A stretch of 64,000 nucleotides of DNA from Rhodococcus sp. P-2 (lineage in GTDB: Bacteria; Actinomycetota; Actinomycetes; Mycobacteriales; Mycobacteriaceae). Positions 51,031-60,037 of this stretch are shown one piece after another; the stretch's first letter is position 1, and every line of letters begins with the position of its first letter. The translations under genes were made by a program, and so were the position numbers. The stretch is from positions 4,772,053-4,836,052 of the forward strand of contig NZ_CP066779.1 of the NCBI RefSeq assembly GCF_016598535.1, in the 5' to 3' direction. Under the pieces are notes generated by a model, which saw only the letters and a program-made list of their open reading frames with translations, ran no database searches and had not been told where the DNA came from.

Positions 51031-51936
51031 ATGCCCACTCACTACCTGGATTCGGAAAAGTCCGAGTCGTCTCTTCGAACCGATCAGACACGCATCACCA
51101 TCACGGCCGAGCGTAGGCGGTGGGCCCGTAAACCCGCACACATCACCGACGCACTCGATTTCTGGTCGTTCGCCGGAGCCGCTGCCAACGTCATCCTGCA
51201 GCTCGGCTGGCCCGAGGTCGCCTACGGCGTCATGGAGAGCAAGGTCGAATCGGGTGCTCTGACAGTGCATCCGTGGAAGCGCGCACGAACCACGACGCAG
51301 TACCTGACGGTCGCGATCCTGGGTAACGAGGAAGAGCGAAAGGCTTACCGCGAGGCCGTGAACTCGGTGCACCGACATGTGAAGTCGGATTCAAACAGCC
51401 CGGTCAAGTACAACGCCTTCAATCGCGAACTCCAATTATGGGTTGCTGCATGCCTGTTCATCGGTTTCGAAGACAGTCATCAGTTGCTGCACGGCAAGAT
51501 GTCCGAAGAACAGGCGGAATCGTTCTATCAGTCCGCATCAACGTTGGGAACGACGCTGCAGGTCACCGAGGAGATGTGGCCGGCCACCCGCGCCGACTTC
51601 GAGCGCTACTGGAACCTCGGTTGCGAACGCGTCGTCATCGACGAACGCACCAAGAAGTATCTGGTCGACCTCGTCAACCTTCGAATGATCGCGTGGCCGA
51701 TACGCCTGGTGTTCCGAAACTTGCTGCGGTTCCTGACGGTCGGATTCCTACCACCGATCTACCGCGACCAACTCGACCTCGAATGGACCGAAGACGATCG
51801 CCGCCGATTCGAACACCTCTTCATTTTCGTGTCGTTCGTCAACAGGTTCATCCCACGCTCCATCCGTCAGGCCGGCAACACCATTCAGATGCGCGACATT
51901 CGCCGTCGGATCAAGGCGAGCAAGAATCTCGTTTGA
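51031..51936 (+). CDS. DUF2236 (MpaB/Lcp-like) oxygenase-family protein
   Basis: A 301-aa DUF2236 protein. LQLGWPEVAYGVMESKVESGAL and HPWKRARTTTQYLTVAILG contain the conserved His/Arg/Thr set, and FREAVNSVHRHVKSD-type helix (EAVNSVHRHV here) the family His. FNRELQLWVAACLFIGFEDSH and FERYWN are conserved downstream. DUF2236 proteins are related to latex-clearing protein and MpaB, haem-dependent oxygenases. It is 24 bp after mas with a GAGGAAG site, so it is part of the mce operon. An oxygenase acting on the imported lipid is plausible. Confidence 0.72.
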   Translation: MPTHYLDSEKSESSLRTDQTRITITAERRRWARKPAHITDALDFWSFAGAAANVILQLGWPEVAYGVMESKVESGALTVHPWKRARTTTQYLTVAILGNEEERKAYREAVNSVHRHVKSDSNSPVKYNAFNRELQLWVAACLFIGFEDSHQLLHGKMSEEQAESFYQSASTLGTTLQVTEEMWPATRADFERYWNLGCERVVIDERTKKYLVDLVNLRMIAWPIRLVFRNLLRFLTVGFLPPIYRDQLDLEWTEDDRRRFEHLFIFVSFVNRFIPRSIRQAGNTIQMRDIRRRIKASKNLV

Positions 51937-52124
51937 GCCCAGGACCGGCAGCGCGATGATCGTTTCAATTCTGCTGCGCTGCAGGTAAATCGGGTCGGTC
52001 GGTCGACAACCGATCACGGCTGGACAGGGGTTCCAGAGCGACTGAAATCGGGTCGAAAAGCCGACAAACCGGGCCGATCGAGCGACACATTCGCCGCGCA
52101 GCGACGCCGTCGAGGCGCTTTTGA

Positions 52125-52140
52125 AGTGACTTGCATCACA
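52125..52140. promoter_or_regulatory. CRP/GlxR-like site upstream of rpf
   Basis: AGTGACTTGCATCACA fits TGTGA-N6-TCACA except at the first base. It lies 300 bp before the rpf ATG and about 190 bp after the DUF2236 stop. CRP regulation of rpfA is known in mycobacteria. The remaining part of the 488-bp gap 51937-52424 holds the leader described next and no gene. Confidence 0.6.
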
Positions 52141-52253
52141 CTTTATCTCGTTTATGTAACGCCATGAGAGGTGGCATATCGCCACGCGACCTGGGAAAAC
52201 ACTCTTTGATGCATTTCTGTTGCACAAACATGTGTCGACACGCCGACCCGTGA

Positions 52254-52757
<504 letters not shown>

Positions 52758-52777
52758 TTCCAGCTCACGTAATGCGT

Positions 52778-52821
52778 CACTGCCCGGTGTTCGTCGAATT
52801 CTCGACGAACACCGGGCAGTG
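52778..52821 (+). terminator. Strong intrinsic terminator after rpf
   Basis: A 20-bp perfect stem (CACTGCCCGGTGTTCGTCGA arm) with an ATTC loop followed by TCTTTT. The gap 52822-53121 beyond it holds nothing I can support. Confidence 0.9.
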
Positions 52822-53121
52822 TCTTTTCAACCGACAGTTATCTTCCGCTGCCACTGCTGTTGAAAGAAGTTACGTCAGTGCGTGATCCATCAGGATGCCG
52901 CGGCGCGAGCGAGGTGTACCGGCTGGCCTTACTGTCACCCATCAACCTACGAAGCCGCATCCACCATCGTTGGAGCATCCGTCGGACCCGGCTACCCGAA
53001 GTGACCGGCGCCGCCGTAGACGCGTACGGGATGGGTTCCTTGCGCACATAGTGCTCCATAACCCCAGCTTAGCCCTCTTTCGATGCCCAAAGGCTCGATT
53101 GCAACCACTGCCTCGCAGCCC

Positions 53122-53613
53122 TTACAACGACCGAACAAACCGTTCCGGCGAACTCGGTGGCCCATCCTTGACCAGGCGGGCGAAGCGGTCGGGTAAATCT
53201 CGTGGCCCGAACACTTCTCGACCTTCGTGTGACAGAAGGCGGTCAACGCTCCACCACTCGAAGTGCTCGACAAACTCGGCGGCAAGCGCTTCGCGCCCCA
53301 ACGACCCACAGGGCTCGAATGCAGCCTCCACCGGCACGAGGAAGTAGTCGTTGATCGCACCGTCCCAACCCGGCAATACTGTCGGATCACGGATCTCCTC
53401 ATGCCACACGTGGGTGGCGGCGCCGTAGTCGCGCAAGCCGATCTCCTCGTCCAGTTCGCGCGCGAGCGCCTCGGACGGGATTTCGTCTCCTTCCAAGCCT
53501 CCGCCCGGAGGACACCAGACCGTCAGCCCGCCCCCGGGTGCGATGAATCGATAGAGCAGAAGACGGGACTGGTCGTCAACGACCAACCCCCTGGCCGAAT
53601 GCCTCAGATGCAT
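53122..53613 (-). CDS. NUDIX hydrolase
   Basis: A 163-aa NUDIX pyrophosphohydrolase. The NUDIX box is complete: GGLEGDE, then ALARELDEEIGL (G-x5-E-x7-REUxEExGU). The N-terminus HLRHSARGLVVDDQSRLLLYR and WCPPGGG are typical. A GTG three codons upstream (53622) is an alternative start. It lies 15-24 bp after the DUF1023 gene and is probably co-transcribed with it. Substrate (nucleoside diphosphate derivative) is unknown. Confidence 0.88.
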   Translation of the reverse strand: MHLRHSARGLVVDDQSRLLLYRFIAPGGGLTVWCPPGGGLEGDEIPSEALARELDEEIGLRDYGAATHVWHEEIRDPTVLPGWDGAINDYFLVPVEAAFEPCGSLGREALAAEFVEHFEWWSVDRLLSHEGREVFGPRDLPDRFARLVKDGPPSSPERFVRSL

Positions 53614-53636
53614 GAGTACCACTGTAAGGCGGCAGG

Positions 53637-55058
53637 TCAGGCCATAACGGCCAACTCCGGCAACCCTGCAACCACAACCGCAAGGTTGTAGCCGGACATC
53701 CGCAGTTCTCCGTTGTCCCCGGTTCTCGCGTACTCCGCATGCCCGAAAGCCCGCTCGTGTTTGATCCCGTCCGGGGTGACTCCTTCAGCCGTGGACAACC
53801 GATGAAACTCGGTGCGCGTCGGATCGCCGCCGAAACGGCCGAACCCCGCGATGCTGTCGCCTTCCGCTTTCATGACGTAGACGTGGCGGTCGGCGATACC
53901 GAGGTCCGATTCCACCTTGGCCCGCACGCCGGGCGAACCGTAGAACACCACGTCGTCGACTGCTGCGCTGGCTCCGCGCTGCAGCGCAAGAGAAGTCGCG
54001 AGCGATCCGTAGGAATGGCCCAGCGCTGTGATGTGGACGCGGTCGTTGACCGACGCAGCACGAAGGCCGTGAAAGAAGCTGCCCAATGCGTCGGCGGCTA
54101 TGCCTGCTTTGGACGATCGACTGACGTCGAAGCTGGCCCGACCGATGTCGAACTTTCCAGGCCCGATCACCTGTGGCGCGTCGTATCCGATCCAGGCGAT
54201 GGTGGCCACGCTTTCCCTTCGGCCGGCCAGTTCGAGTTGGCGCATCGCCTCGGCTCGCAATCGTGTTGCCTCGCCGACCATTCCGCGCATCGAGTCCTTG
54301 ACGTTGGTGTTCAATCCAGGAATCGTCACGGAGATGTGATCCGCGGTGTCCGGATCACCGATCGCAATTGCGGCGAAGCCTCGTTCACCCGAGCGCATGT
54401 CCATCAGCAGCAATCGTCGACAAGGTTCGGCATGGAACAACTCGTCGAGCGCGTCCAAATCCTCGAGTTTACGTTCGGCGTACCACTGGCCGGCCCCGGT
54501 GTTGCTCAGTCTGCCGCCGAAGAACTCTCGGTGAAGTTCTTGCGAGATTCGCACTGAATCATCTTGCAGCCGTGCTCGTTCCGATTGAATCCGATCGAGA
54601 TTGGCAGGACTGCGAACCGCTGCAGGAATTCCGTCGAGGTTGGCGATCAGATCGGGTGCATGGCGCAACATCTGACGCTGCCGATCAGGGCTGAACGCTC
54701 GCCACTCCTCCCCCACGCGCACAGCTTTGTCACGGAGGTCGGTGCCGACCTGAGACCGCAGCGACAACGCATGATGAAGATCCGCGCTGACGAGCAATGC
54801 CTCACCGATCAGTTCTCGCACTGCAACCTCGAGCAACTGGGCGTGCACGTGGAGCGGGTGACCGTCGGCGATGGGCGCAACGGCAGAGACGGTTCCGTCC
54901 TGACGAATATGCAAGTCGTCGGCGACGGCTTCTTTGCGCAGAGTGGTCAGTCGTCGACGGATGTCGCGGACGCGGTGAGCGACCAGAACGCCTTCCAACC
55001 CAGCGGACAGCTGGTCCAAGGCGTCGACGTCCCATACGTCGATATCTGTGAGATCCAC
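53637..55058 (-). CDS. DUF1023 alpha/beta hydrolase-fold protein
   Basis: A 473-aa protein whose C-terminal half is a DUF1023 alpha/beta hydrolase. The nucleophile elbow is ALGHSYGSLATSLAL, preceded by IPGLNTNVKDSM and VATIAWIGYDAP, and followed by VFYGSPGV and FGHAEYART (acid and His region). The N-terminal ~170 residues are helical, with few motifs. DUF1023 enzymes occur widely in actinobacteria, some near secretion or toxin loci, but no WXG100 partner is visible here. It starts at GTG 5 bp after the DUF2277 gene. Confidence 0.75.
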   Translation of the reverse strand: MDLTDIDVWDVDALDQLSAGLEGVLVAHRVRDIRRRLTTLRKEAVADDLHIRQDGTVSAVAPIADGHPLHVHAQLLEVAVRELIGEALLVSADLHHALSLRSQVGTDLRDKAVRVGEEWRAFSPDRQRQMLRHAPDLIANLDGIPAAVRSPANLDRIQSERARLQDDSVRISQELHREFFGGRLSNTGAGQWYAERKLEDLDALDELFHAEPCRRLLLMDMRSGERGFAAIAIGDPDTADHISVTIPGLNTNVKDSMRGMVGEATRLRAEAMRQLELAGRRESVATIAWIGYDAPQVIGPGKFDIGRASFDVSRSSKAGIAADALGSFFHGLRAASVNDRVHITALGHSYGSLATSLALQRGASAAVDDVVFYGSPGVRAKVESDLGIADRHVYVMKAEGDSIAGFGRFGGDPTRTEFHRLSTAEGVTPDGIKHERAFGHAEYARTGDNGELRMSGYNLAVVVAGLPELAVMA

Positions 55059-55063
55059 TCGGG

Positions 55064-55336
55064 TCAGGACGAACGAGCAGCGATCCGAGCCTGTACTTCC
55101 GGGCGACGCAACGGCGGGACGGTCTGCGGCGGCTGTCTACGAGGCGGCAGGGCGCTGAGCAGGCGTGTCGTCGTTTCGGTTACCTCACGCACCGCTTGCT
55201 CGAAGGCGTCTCGATTGGCGTCGGACACCTTGGCTATCCCGCTCACCTTACGTACGTATTGGCGAGAGGCTGCCTCGATCTCCTCCGGCGTAGCTGCGGG
55301 CTCGAGTCCACGAAGTTCAGTGATGTTTCGGCACAT
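55064..55336 (-). CDS. DUF2277 small protein
   Basis: A 90-aa protein. CRNITELRGLEPAATPEEIEAASRQYVRKVSGIAKVS after the Met is the conserved DUF2277 signature. It ends with ALPPRRQPPQTVPPLRR. The frame opens at 55462, but the ATG at 55336 coincides with the family start. It is the first gene of the DUF2277-DUF1023-NUDIX minus-strand group. Function is unknown. Confidence 0.8.
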   Translation of the reverse strand: MCRNITELRGLEPAATPEEIEAASRQYVRKVSGIAKVSDANRDAFEQAVREVTETTTRLLSALPPRRQPPQTVPPLRRPEVQARIAARSS

Positions 55337-55468
55337 AATTCGACGATAACCCTGCTCACCGACGCCGTCACGGTTCGATACATCAATGTATCCAAACTGC
55401 CACGCAGATTCGGGCATCACGGTAGTTTCAGTGAAATTCCCCCAGTGACTGGAAGTAGCCACTAACTC

Positions 55469-56347
55469 ATGGACTCTGCACTCACCTCCGTCGGCCTACC
55501 CGCCGCACTCGCCATCATCATGTTCGGCCTCGGGCTTTCCTTGACGGTCGGAGATTTTGCCCGCGTGTCAAAAGCGCCGAAAGCCGTCTCGATTGCCCTG
55601 ATCTGTCAGTTGTTGTTGCTCCCGGCTGCGGCCTTCGGCCTGGTCACGTTGTTCGACCTCGATCCACTGCTCGCCGTCGGCATGATGCTTCTCGCCGCAT
55701 CACCGGGCGGCACGACCGCAAACCTGTTCAGCCATCTGTTCCGCGGCGATGTTGCTCTCAATGTGACACTGACTGCGGTCAATTCGGTGATTGCGGTGGT
55801 GACCCTTCCGCTGATCACCAACTTCGCGCTGGGGTACTTCGAACCCGAAGACGCGGACGGCACCCTCGGACTGCAGTTCACGAAGGTACTTCAGGTCTTT
55901 GCCGTCGTACTGATTCCTGTCGCCCTCGGAATGTGGGTTCGATTGCGCTCGAGCGCCTTTGCCGAGCGCATGGACAAACCCGTCCGCATCGGATCTGCGG
56001 TGGTTCTGGCACTGGTGATCGTCGGAACGGTTGTTTCCGAACGCGAGAACATCGCGGACTATCTCGTCGACATCGGCGCCGTCGCTGCGTTGTTCTGTCT
56101 ACTGAGCCTTTCGATCGGTTACGTCATTCCCCGGATATTCGGCATCGAGGACAGACAAGCCATCGCCAGTTCCATGGAAATCGGCATCCACAACAGCACG
56201 CTGGCGATCACCATCGCCGTCAGTCTTCTCGACAATGTGCAATTGGCAGTACCGGCGGCGGTGTACGGCGTTCTGATGTTCCCGCTCGCCGCGGCCTTCG
56301 GCGCCACTATTACCCGCAAGTCACGGACAATGGCCGAAATCGACTAA
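55469..56347 (+). CDS. Bile acid:sodium symporter (BASS) family transporter
   Basis: A 292-aa membrane protein with about nine hydrophobic segments. Na+-site-like motifs are LLLAASPGGTTANLFSHLFRGDVALNVTLTAVNSV and SMEIGIHNSTLAITIAVSLL, both standard for BASS-family (SBF) secondary carriers. Substrates range from bile acids and sulphated steroids to pantothenate and arsenite. The sterol degradation setting makes a steroid acid plausible, but this cannot be shown from sequence. It is divergent from the DUF2277 gene. Confidence 0.85.
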   Translation: MDSALTSVGLPAALAIIMFGLGLSLTVGDFARVSKAPKAVSIALICQLLLLPAAAFGLVTLFDLDPLLAVGMMLLAASPGGTTANLFSHLFRGDVALNVTLTAVNSVIAVVTLPLITNFALGYFEPEDADGTLGLQFTKVLQVFAVVLIPVALGMWVRLRSSAFAERMDKPVRIGSAVVLALVIVGTVVSERENIADYLVDIGAVAALFCLLSLSIGYVIPRIFGIEDRQAIASSMEIGIHNSTLAITIAVSLLDNVQLAVPAAVYGVLMFPLAAAFGATITRKSRTMAEID

Positions 56348-56428
56348 GATAAGGCGGTTTTCGATATAGGTGATCTGGTATCGCCGACCCTACGATCGAT
56401 ACGGACTCAGACCGAAGGGTATCGAAAA

Positions 56429-57439
56429 ATGCTGACCACCACACCTACCGTGCCGGACGAACGCGCCTGGCAAGAACTAGTCGACGCACTGACCCGTCGC
56501 CAATTCGGCATCGGAGCCGGGCTTGCAGCAGTAGCAACAATTCTGTCGTCCTGCAGTTCCAGCGATGGTTCAAATGCCCCTGATGACGCTCAAATGCGCA
56601 CCGTCACCACGCCGTTGGGAACTTACGACATACCGACCAACCCCAAGCGGGTCTTGGCCGTCGACGCCCGAACCGACCTCGAGCTCGCCATTGCCCTCGA
56701 ACTACCGGTCTTCGGATACAACATCTCACCCGCCACCGAGTGGGTTCCCGTCGACGGCTCGGCCGAATACCTCAGCGACAAGCCCAATCTGGAGCAGATC
56801 CTCGGACTCGCACCCGATCTCATCATCTGCGTCAACGCCGACAACGAGTACTGGCCCGCTGCAAAGCTTCAAGCCATCGCTCCTGTCCTGACGACCGAAT
56901 CGAAGCAAACGTGGCGGGAGAACCTAACCCGCCTCTCCGATTGGTTGGGTCGAACACCCACCATGGATCGCCTGATCACCGACTACGACGCTCTGATCAC
57001 CGACATTCGCTCTCGACACGCTTCGGCGATCGCGGGAAAGACCGTCGCAAGCTTGTCCTACAGTCCGGACAAGGCCACGATCTACATCGACAGCCTTCCC
57101 GTGTCGGAGGAAACTGGCAAGAAGAATCGCCAACCCACCGACATGACGCTCGCCGACATCGGCGGAAGAACTTTGAACACAACCGGTTTCGACAATCAGG
57201 GACGGCTGAGCATCGAGGAGATGGATCGCCTTCGCGATTGCGACGCGTTCATGGTTTCCGTCACCGACAGCAGCGACACCACCTTCGATCAGCTCTCGGA
57301 CAACAAGTTGTGGCAACGACTTCCAGCCGTGCAGTCCGGGAACGTCACCGTTCTGCACGGCAGTACGTACTACGGATCCATCTACACCAACACGTACGTC
57401 GCCAAAGGCTGGGACGAACTCTATTCGACGCTCGACTAG
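56429..57439 (+). CDS. Siderophore/iron ABC transporter substrate-binding lipoprotein
   Basis: A 336-aa Fe(III)-siderophore binding protein. It has the Tat-type signal LTRRQFGIGAGLAAVATILSSC (lipobox LSSC). The mature part has the FecB/BtuF-like fold: ILAVDARTD-type start (VLAVDARTDLELAIALELPVFG), LAPDLIICVNADNEYW and DAFMVSVTDSSDTTFDQL. No permease or ATPase gene is adjacent, so it must use partners elsewhere. I saw no IdeR-like box upstream. Confidence 0.85.
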   Translation: MLTTTPTVPDERAWQELVDALTRRQFGIGAGLAAVATILSSCSSSDGSNAPDDAQMRTVTTPLGTYDIPTNPKRVLAVDARTDLELAIALELPVFGYNISPATEWVPVDGSAEYLSDKPNLEQILGLAPDLIICVNADNEYWPAAKLQAIAPVLTTESKQTWRENLTRLSDWLGRTPTMDRLITDYDALITDIRSRHASAIAGKTVASLSYSPDKATIYIDSLPVSEETGKKNRQPTDMTLADIGGRTLNTTGFDNQGRLSIEEMDRLRDCDAFMVSVTDSSDTTFDQLSDNKLWQRLPAVQSGNVTVLHGSTYYGSIYTNTYVAKGWDELYSTLD

Positions 57440-57457
57440 TCGGACTTGTTCGTAGAG

Positions 57458-57485
57458 ATGCCGGCTGCTCCCGAGCGGTCGGCAT
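57458..57485. terminator. Weak hairpin between convergent genes
   Basis: ATGCCG and CGGCAT arms with an inner GCTC/GAGC pairing, located between the siderophore-binding gene and the TetR gene. Confidence 0.4.
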
Positions 57486-57486
57486 T

Positions 57487-58074
57487 TCACGTTTCGAGGT
57501 CGATACCCAATGCTCCGGAGAGGGTCCGCAGACAGATCACTCTCAACTCTTCCTGCGGTATCGAAGGTTGATCGAGCCAGTCGAGGCAGACGGCCCGGAC
57601 GAAAGCGATCCATCCCCGCACTGCGACGGCAGCGATCTGTCTTTTTTCGCCCTCGAATTCCAGTGCGTCGAGGATTCGAATCTGCTGCTGTTCGAGTTCC
57701 CGTTCGACGATCGCTCGGATGCCGGCCTCGGCTGAGAGCGTGCCCACGTTGATGGCGCGCACTCCCCTGCTGTGCGACTTCACGTACGCGAAGTACGCAT
57801 CCAACCCGGCTGCCACTTGTTCGCGCACCGGCAGCGACGCGTCGGGTGCGGTCACCTCGAGCAGGTGCTGCGATTCGCGCTCGACGATTGCGGCGAAGAA
57901 GTCTCGCTTGGTCGGAAAATAGTGGTACATCAACCCGCGCGAGACGCCCGCAATCTCGGCGACCTCTTCGATCCACACGTCCTCGTACGAGCGGTCGGCA
58001 AAAAGTTGCGCGCCGATGTCGAGCAACTGCGTGCGCCGCTGCTCTCGGTCCAGGCGTTTTCGTGGTGCAACCAT
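57487..58074 (-). CDS. TetR-family regulator divergent from a CYP102-like P450
   Basis: A 195-aa TetR regulator. The HTH is LLDIGAQLFADRSYEDVWIEEVAEIAGVSRGLMYHYFPTK. The ATG at 58074 (VAPRKR after Met) is preferred over a TTG at 58080. It is divergent from the P450 gene, with two 22-bp direct repeats in the gap. Bacillus megaterium BM3 is likewise controlled by a TetR (BM3R1), so it probably represses the P450 and is released by a fatty acid or xenobiotic. Confidence 0.82.
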   Translation of the reverse strand: MVAPRKRLDREQRRTQLLDIGAQLFADRSYEDVWIEEVAEIAGVSRGLMYHYFPTKRDFFAAIVERESQHLLEVTAPDASLPVREQVAAGLDAYFAYVKSHSRGVRAINVGTLSAEAGIRAIVERELEQQQIRILDALEFEGEKRQIAAVAVRGWIAFVRAVCLDWLDQPSIPQEELRVICLRTLSGALGIDLET

Positions 58075-58090
58075 AGGCAAGTCAGATTAC

Positions 58091-58146
58091 TACTTGACAC
58101 CGATTCAGTAAGGCGTACTTTGCGTACTAGACACCAATTCAGTAAG
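58091..58146. repeat. Direct repeat in the TetR-P450 intergenic region
   Basis: Two near-identical 22-bp units, at 58091-58112 and 58125-58146, each holding GACACC(A/G)ATTCAGTAAG, spaced 34 bp start to start. The two differ at only two positions. Each contains TACT...AGTA ends, so each may be an operator half-site pair for the TetR. Confidence 0.65.
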
Positions 58147-58169
58147 CGATCTCACCCGGGGGACACATC

Positions 58170-59570
58170 ATGAGCGTCGACACCACTCCAGAGGCGACGA
58201 CCGATGCTCGGATCCCGCATCCGGCGTGGCGCCTGCCAGTTCTCGGCGACGTCCTCGGGATCAACATCCGGACGCCCCTGCAGAACTCCGTGAGCATCGG
58301 CCGAGAACTCGGGCCGATCTTCGAAAGAAACGTCCTGGGCAATCGCTTCGTCTTCGCCTCGGGCGCGGACATGGTGGCAGAACTGTCCGACGAGTCCCGG
58401 TTCGCGAAACACCTCGCACCCGGGGTCAAAGCGCTACGCGGAATCGGCGGCGACGGACTGTTCACGGCGTACAACCATGAGCCCAACTGGGGCAAGGCGC
58501 ACAATCTCCTGGCACCGGCGTTCAGTCAGACTGCGATGCGCTCGTACCACCGCACCATGCTCGACGTGGCCGGCGAGCTGGTCGACCACTGGGACAGTCG
58601 TGAAAGTGACTCCCCCGTCGACGTCTCCGCTGACATGACCAAGCTGACACTGGAGACCATCGGACGCACTGGATTCAGCTACTCGTTCGACTCTTTCGAA
58701 CGTGAAGAGCAGCACCCGTTCGTCAAGGCAATGGTCGGCGCACTCTCCCATTCACAACGCACGACGTTCCTGAAGTCGACCGCCCTCGGGCGAGTGCTCG
58801 CGCGGCGCGCTGATCAACGTGACGAGGTCCGCAAGGCGTACATGGCCGAGGTTGTGGACGAAGTGATCCGTGCCCGGCGGACAAGTACCGAACCGGGGCC
58901 TGAAGATCTCCTCGAACTGATGCTGCGGGCGGCGCGCGAAAACGATCCCAACCGTATCGACGAACTGAACATCCGCCACCAGGTCGTGACCTTCCTCGTC
59001 GCCGGACACGAAACCACCTCCGGCGCATTGTCGTTCGCGCTCTACTACCTCTCGCAAAACCCCGAGGTGCTGGCCAAGGCTCGAGCCGAGGTCGACAAGG
59101 TGTGGGAGGGTGAGGAACCCGCCTTCGAGAAGATCGCGAAACTTCGATACGTACGACGCGTCCTCGACGAATCGTTGCGTCTGTGGCCGACCGCTCCCGC
59201 CTACGGCCGCGCGGCACTCGAAGACACCACGCTCGTCGGCAAGTATCCGATGAAGAAGGGCGATTGGATGCTCGTCCTCATCCCCTCACTTCATCGCGAT
59301 CCGGTGTGGGGCAGCGATCCCGAGGCTTTCGATCCGGATCGATTTTTGCCCGCCAACATCAAAGCCAGGCCGGCGCACGTGTACAAGCCCTTCGGGACCG
59401 GTGAACGTGCCTGCATCGGAAGACAATTCGCCATTCACGAAGCGGTCCTCGTATTGGGCACCATCTTGCAGAAATATACGATCGAAGCTGATCCGGCTTA
59501 CGAGTTGAAGGTAGCCGAACGGCTCACCCTGATGCCCGAAGGCTTCAACGTGACGGTCCGCCGACGCTGA
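58170..59570 (+). CDS. Cytochrome P450, CYP102 (P450 BM3 haem-domain)-like, without reductase
   Basis: A 466-aa P450 closely resembling the haem domain of P450 BM3. Features include GDGLFTAYNHEPNWGKAHNLLAPAFSQTAM, DMTKLTLETIGRTGFSYSFDSF, the I-helix VAGHETTSGALSFA, ExxR in LDESLRLWPTAP, and the haem loop FGTGERACIGRQFAIHEAV with the axial Cys near 415. BM3 fuses this to a diflavin reductase, but here the protein ends at the P450, and no reductase gene follows. It probably hydroxylates fatty acids using separate electron-transfer partners. Confidence 0.85.
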   Translation: MSVDTTPEATTDARIPHPAWRLPVLGDVLGINIRTPLQNSVSIGRELGPIFERNVLGNRFVFASGADMVAELSDESRFAKHLAPGVKALRGIGGDGLFTAYNHEPNWGKAHNLLAPAFSQTAMRSYHRTMLDVAGELVDHWDSRESDSPVDVSADMTKLTLETIGRTGFSYSFDSFEREEQHPFVKAMVGALSHSQRTTFLKSTALGRVLARRADQRDEVRKAYMAEVVDEVIRARRTSTEPGPEDLLELMLRAARENDPNRIDELNIRHQVVTFLVAGHETTSGALSFALYYLSQNPEVLAKARAEVDKVWEGEEPAFEKIAKLRYVRRVLDESLRLWPTAPAYGRAALEDTTLVGKYPMKKGDWMLVLIPSLHRDPVWGSDPEAFDPDRFLPANIKARPAHVYKPFGTGERACIGRQFAIHEAVLVLGTILQKYTIEADPAYELKVAERLTLMPEGFNVTVRRR

Positions 59571-59665
59571 CCTCGGAAAACTGCGTCGAGTAAGTCGGTT
59601 GAACAGTCCCAAATGCGGTAATCCCAGCTGGCAGCAGCAAGCACCGGCGCACTCTGGGAGTTCAC

Positions 59666-59983
59666 ATGGCAAAGAGGCCTGCAGTTGGAATCGTTCTACT
59701 CTCGGCGGCATTGGCCACGGGAGCGTGCTCGGCAAGCGTCGGGACGCCGCAAGTGGACAAGTCCGAAGTCGCAAGTCAGATCTCCACTCAACTCGCGGAG
59801 AAGATCGGCGAGCCACCCGACGACGTGACGTGTCCGGAGAACCTCGACGCCGAAGTCGGCGCATCGATCACGTGCATCCTGACCGAGCAGGGCACCGAAT
59901 ACGACGTCACAGCTACCGTGACCAGCGTTGACGGTGAAAGTGCGAACTTCGACATCAAGGTCGCGGATGTGCCGAACAACTAA
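59666..59983 (+). CDS. DUF4333 lipoprotein
   Basis: A 105-aa secreted lipoprotein. The signal AVGIVLLSAALATGAC has a lipobox ending TGAC. A DUF4333-type domain follows, with DVTCPENLDAEVGASITCIL (two Cys, likely disulphide) and EYDVTATVTSVDGESANFDIKVAD. These small actinobacterial cell-envelope proteins have unknown roles. A GGGAG site precedes the ATG. Confidence 0.85.
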   Translation: MAKRPAVGIVLLSAALATGACSASVGTPQVDKSEVASQISTQLAEKIGEPPDDVTCPENLDAEVGASITCILTEQGTEYDVTATVTSVDGESANFDIKVADVPNN

Positions 59984-59984
59984 C

Positions 59985-60032
59985 TGCTGTGCGCCTTTAT
60001 TAACCGCCCGCGGTTAATAAAGGCGCACAGCA
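59985..60032. terminator. Perfect 22-bp-stem bidirectional terminator
   Basis: The arm TGCTGTGCGCCTTTATTAAC plus CG pairs fully with its inverse after a 4-base loop, between the convergent DUF4333 and fadA6 genes. Confidence 0.82.
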
Positions 60033-60037
60033 AGGCG

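Noticed and set aside
52838-53121. Short frames in the gap after rpf
   Set aside because: No ribosome site, no recognised sequence, and Arg/Ser-rich composition in several frames; treated as non-coding.
56348-56428. IdeR/DtxR iron box before the siderophore-binding gene
   Set aside because: No match to the TTAGGTTAG-type palindrome could be seen.
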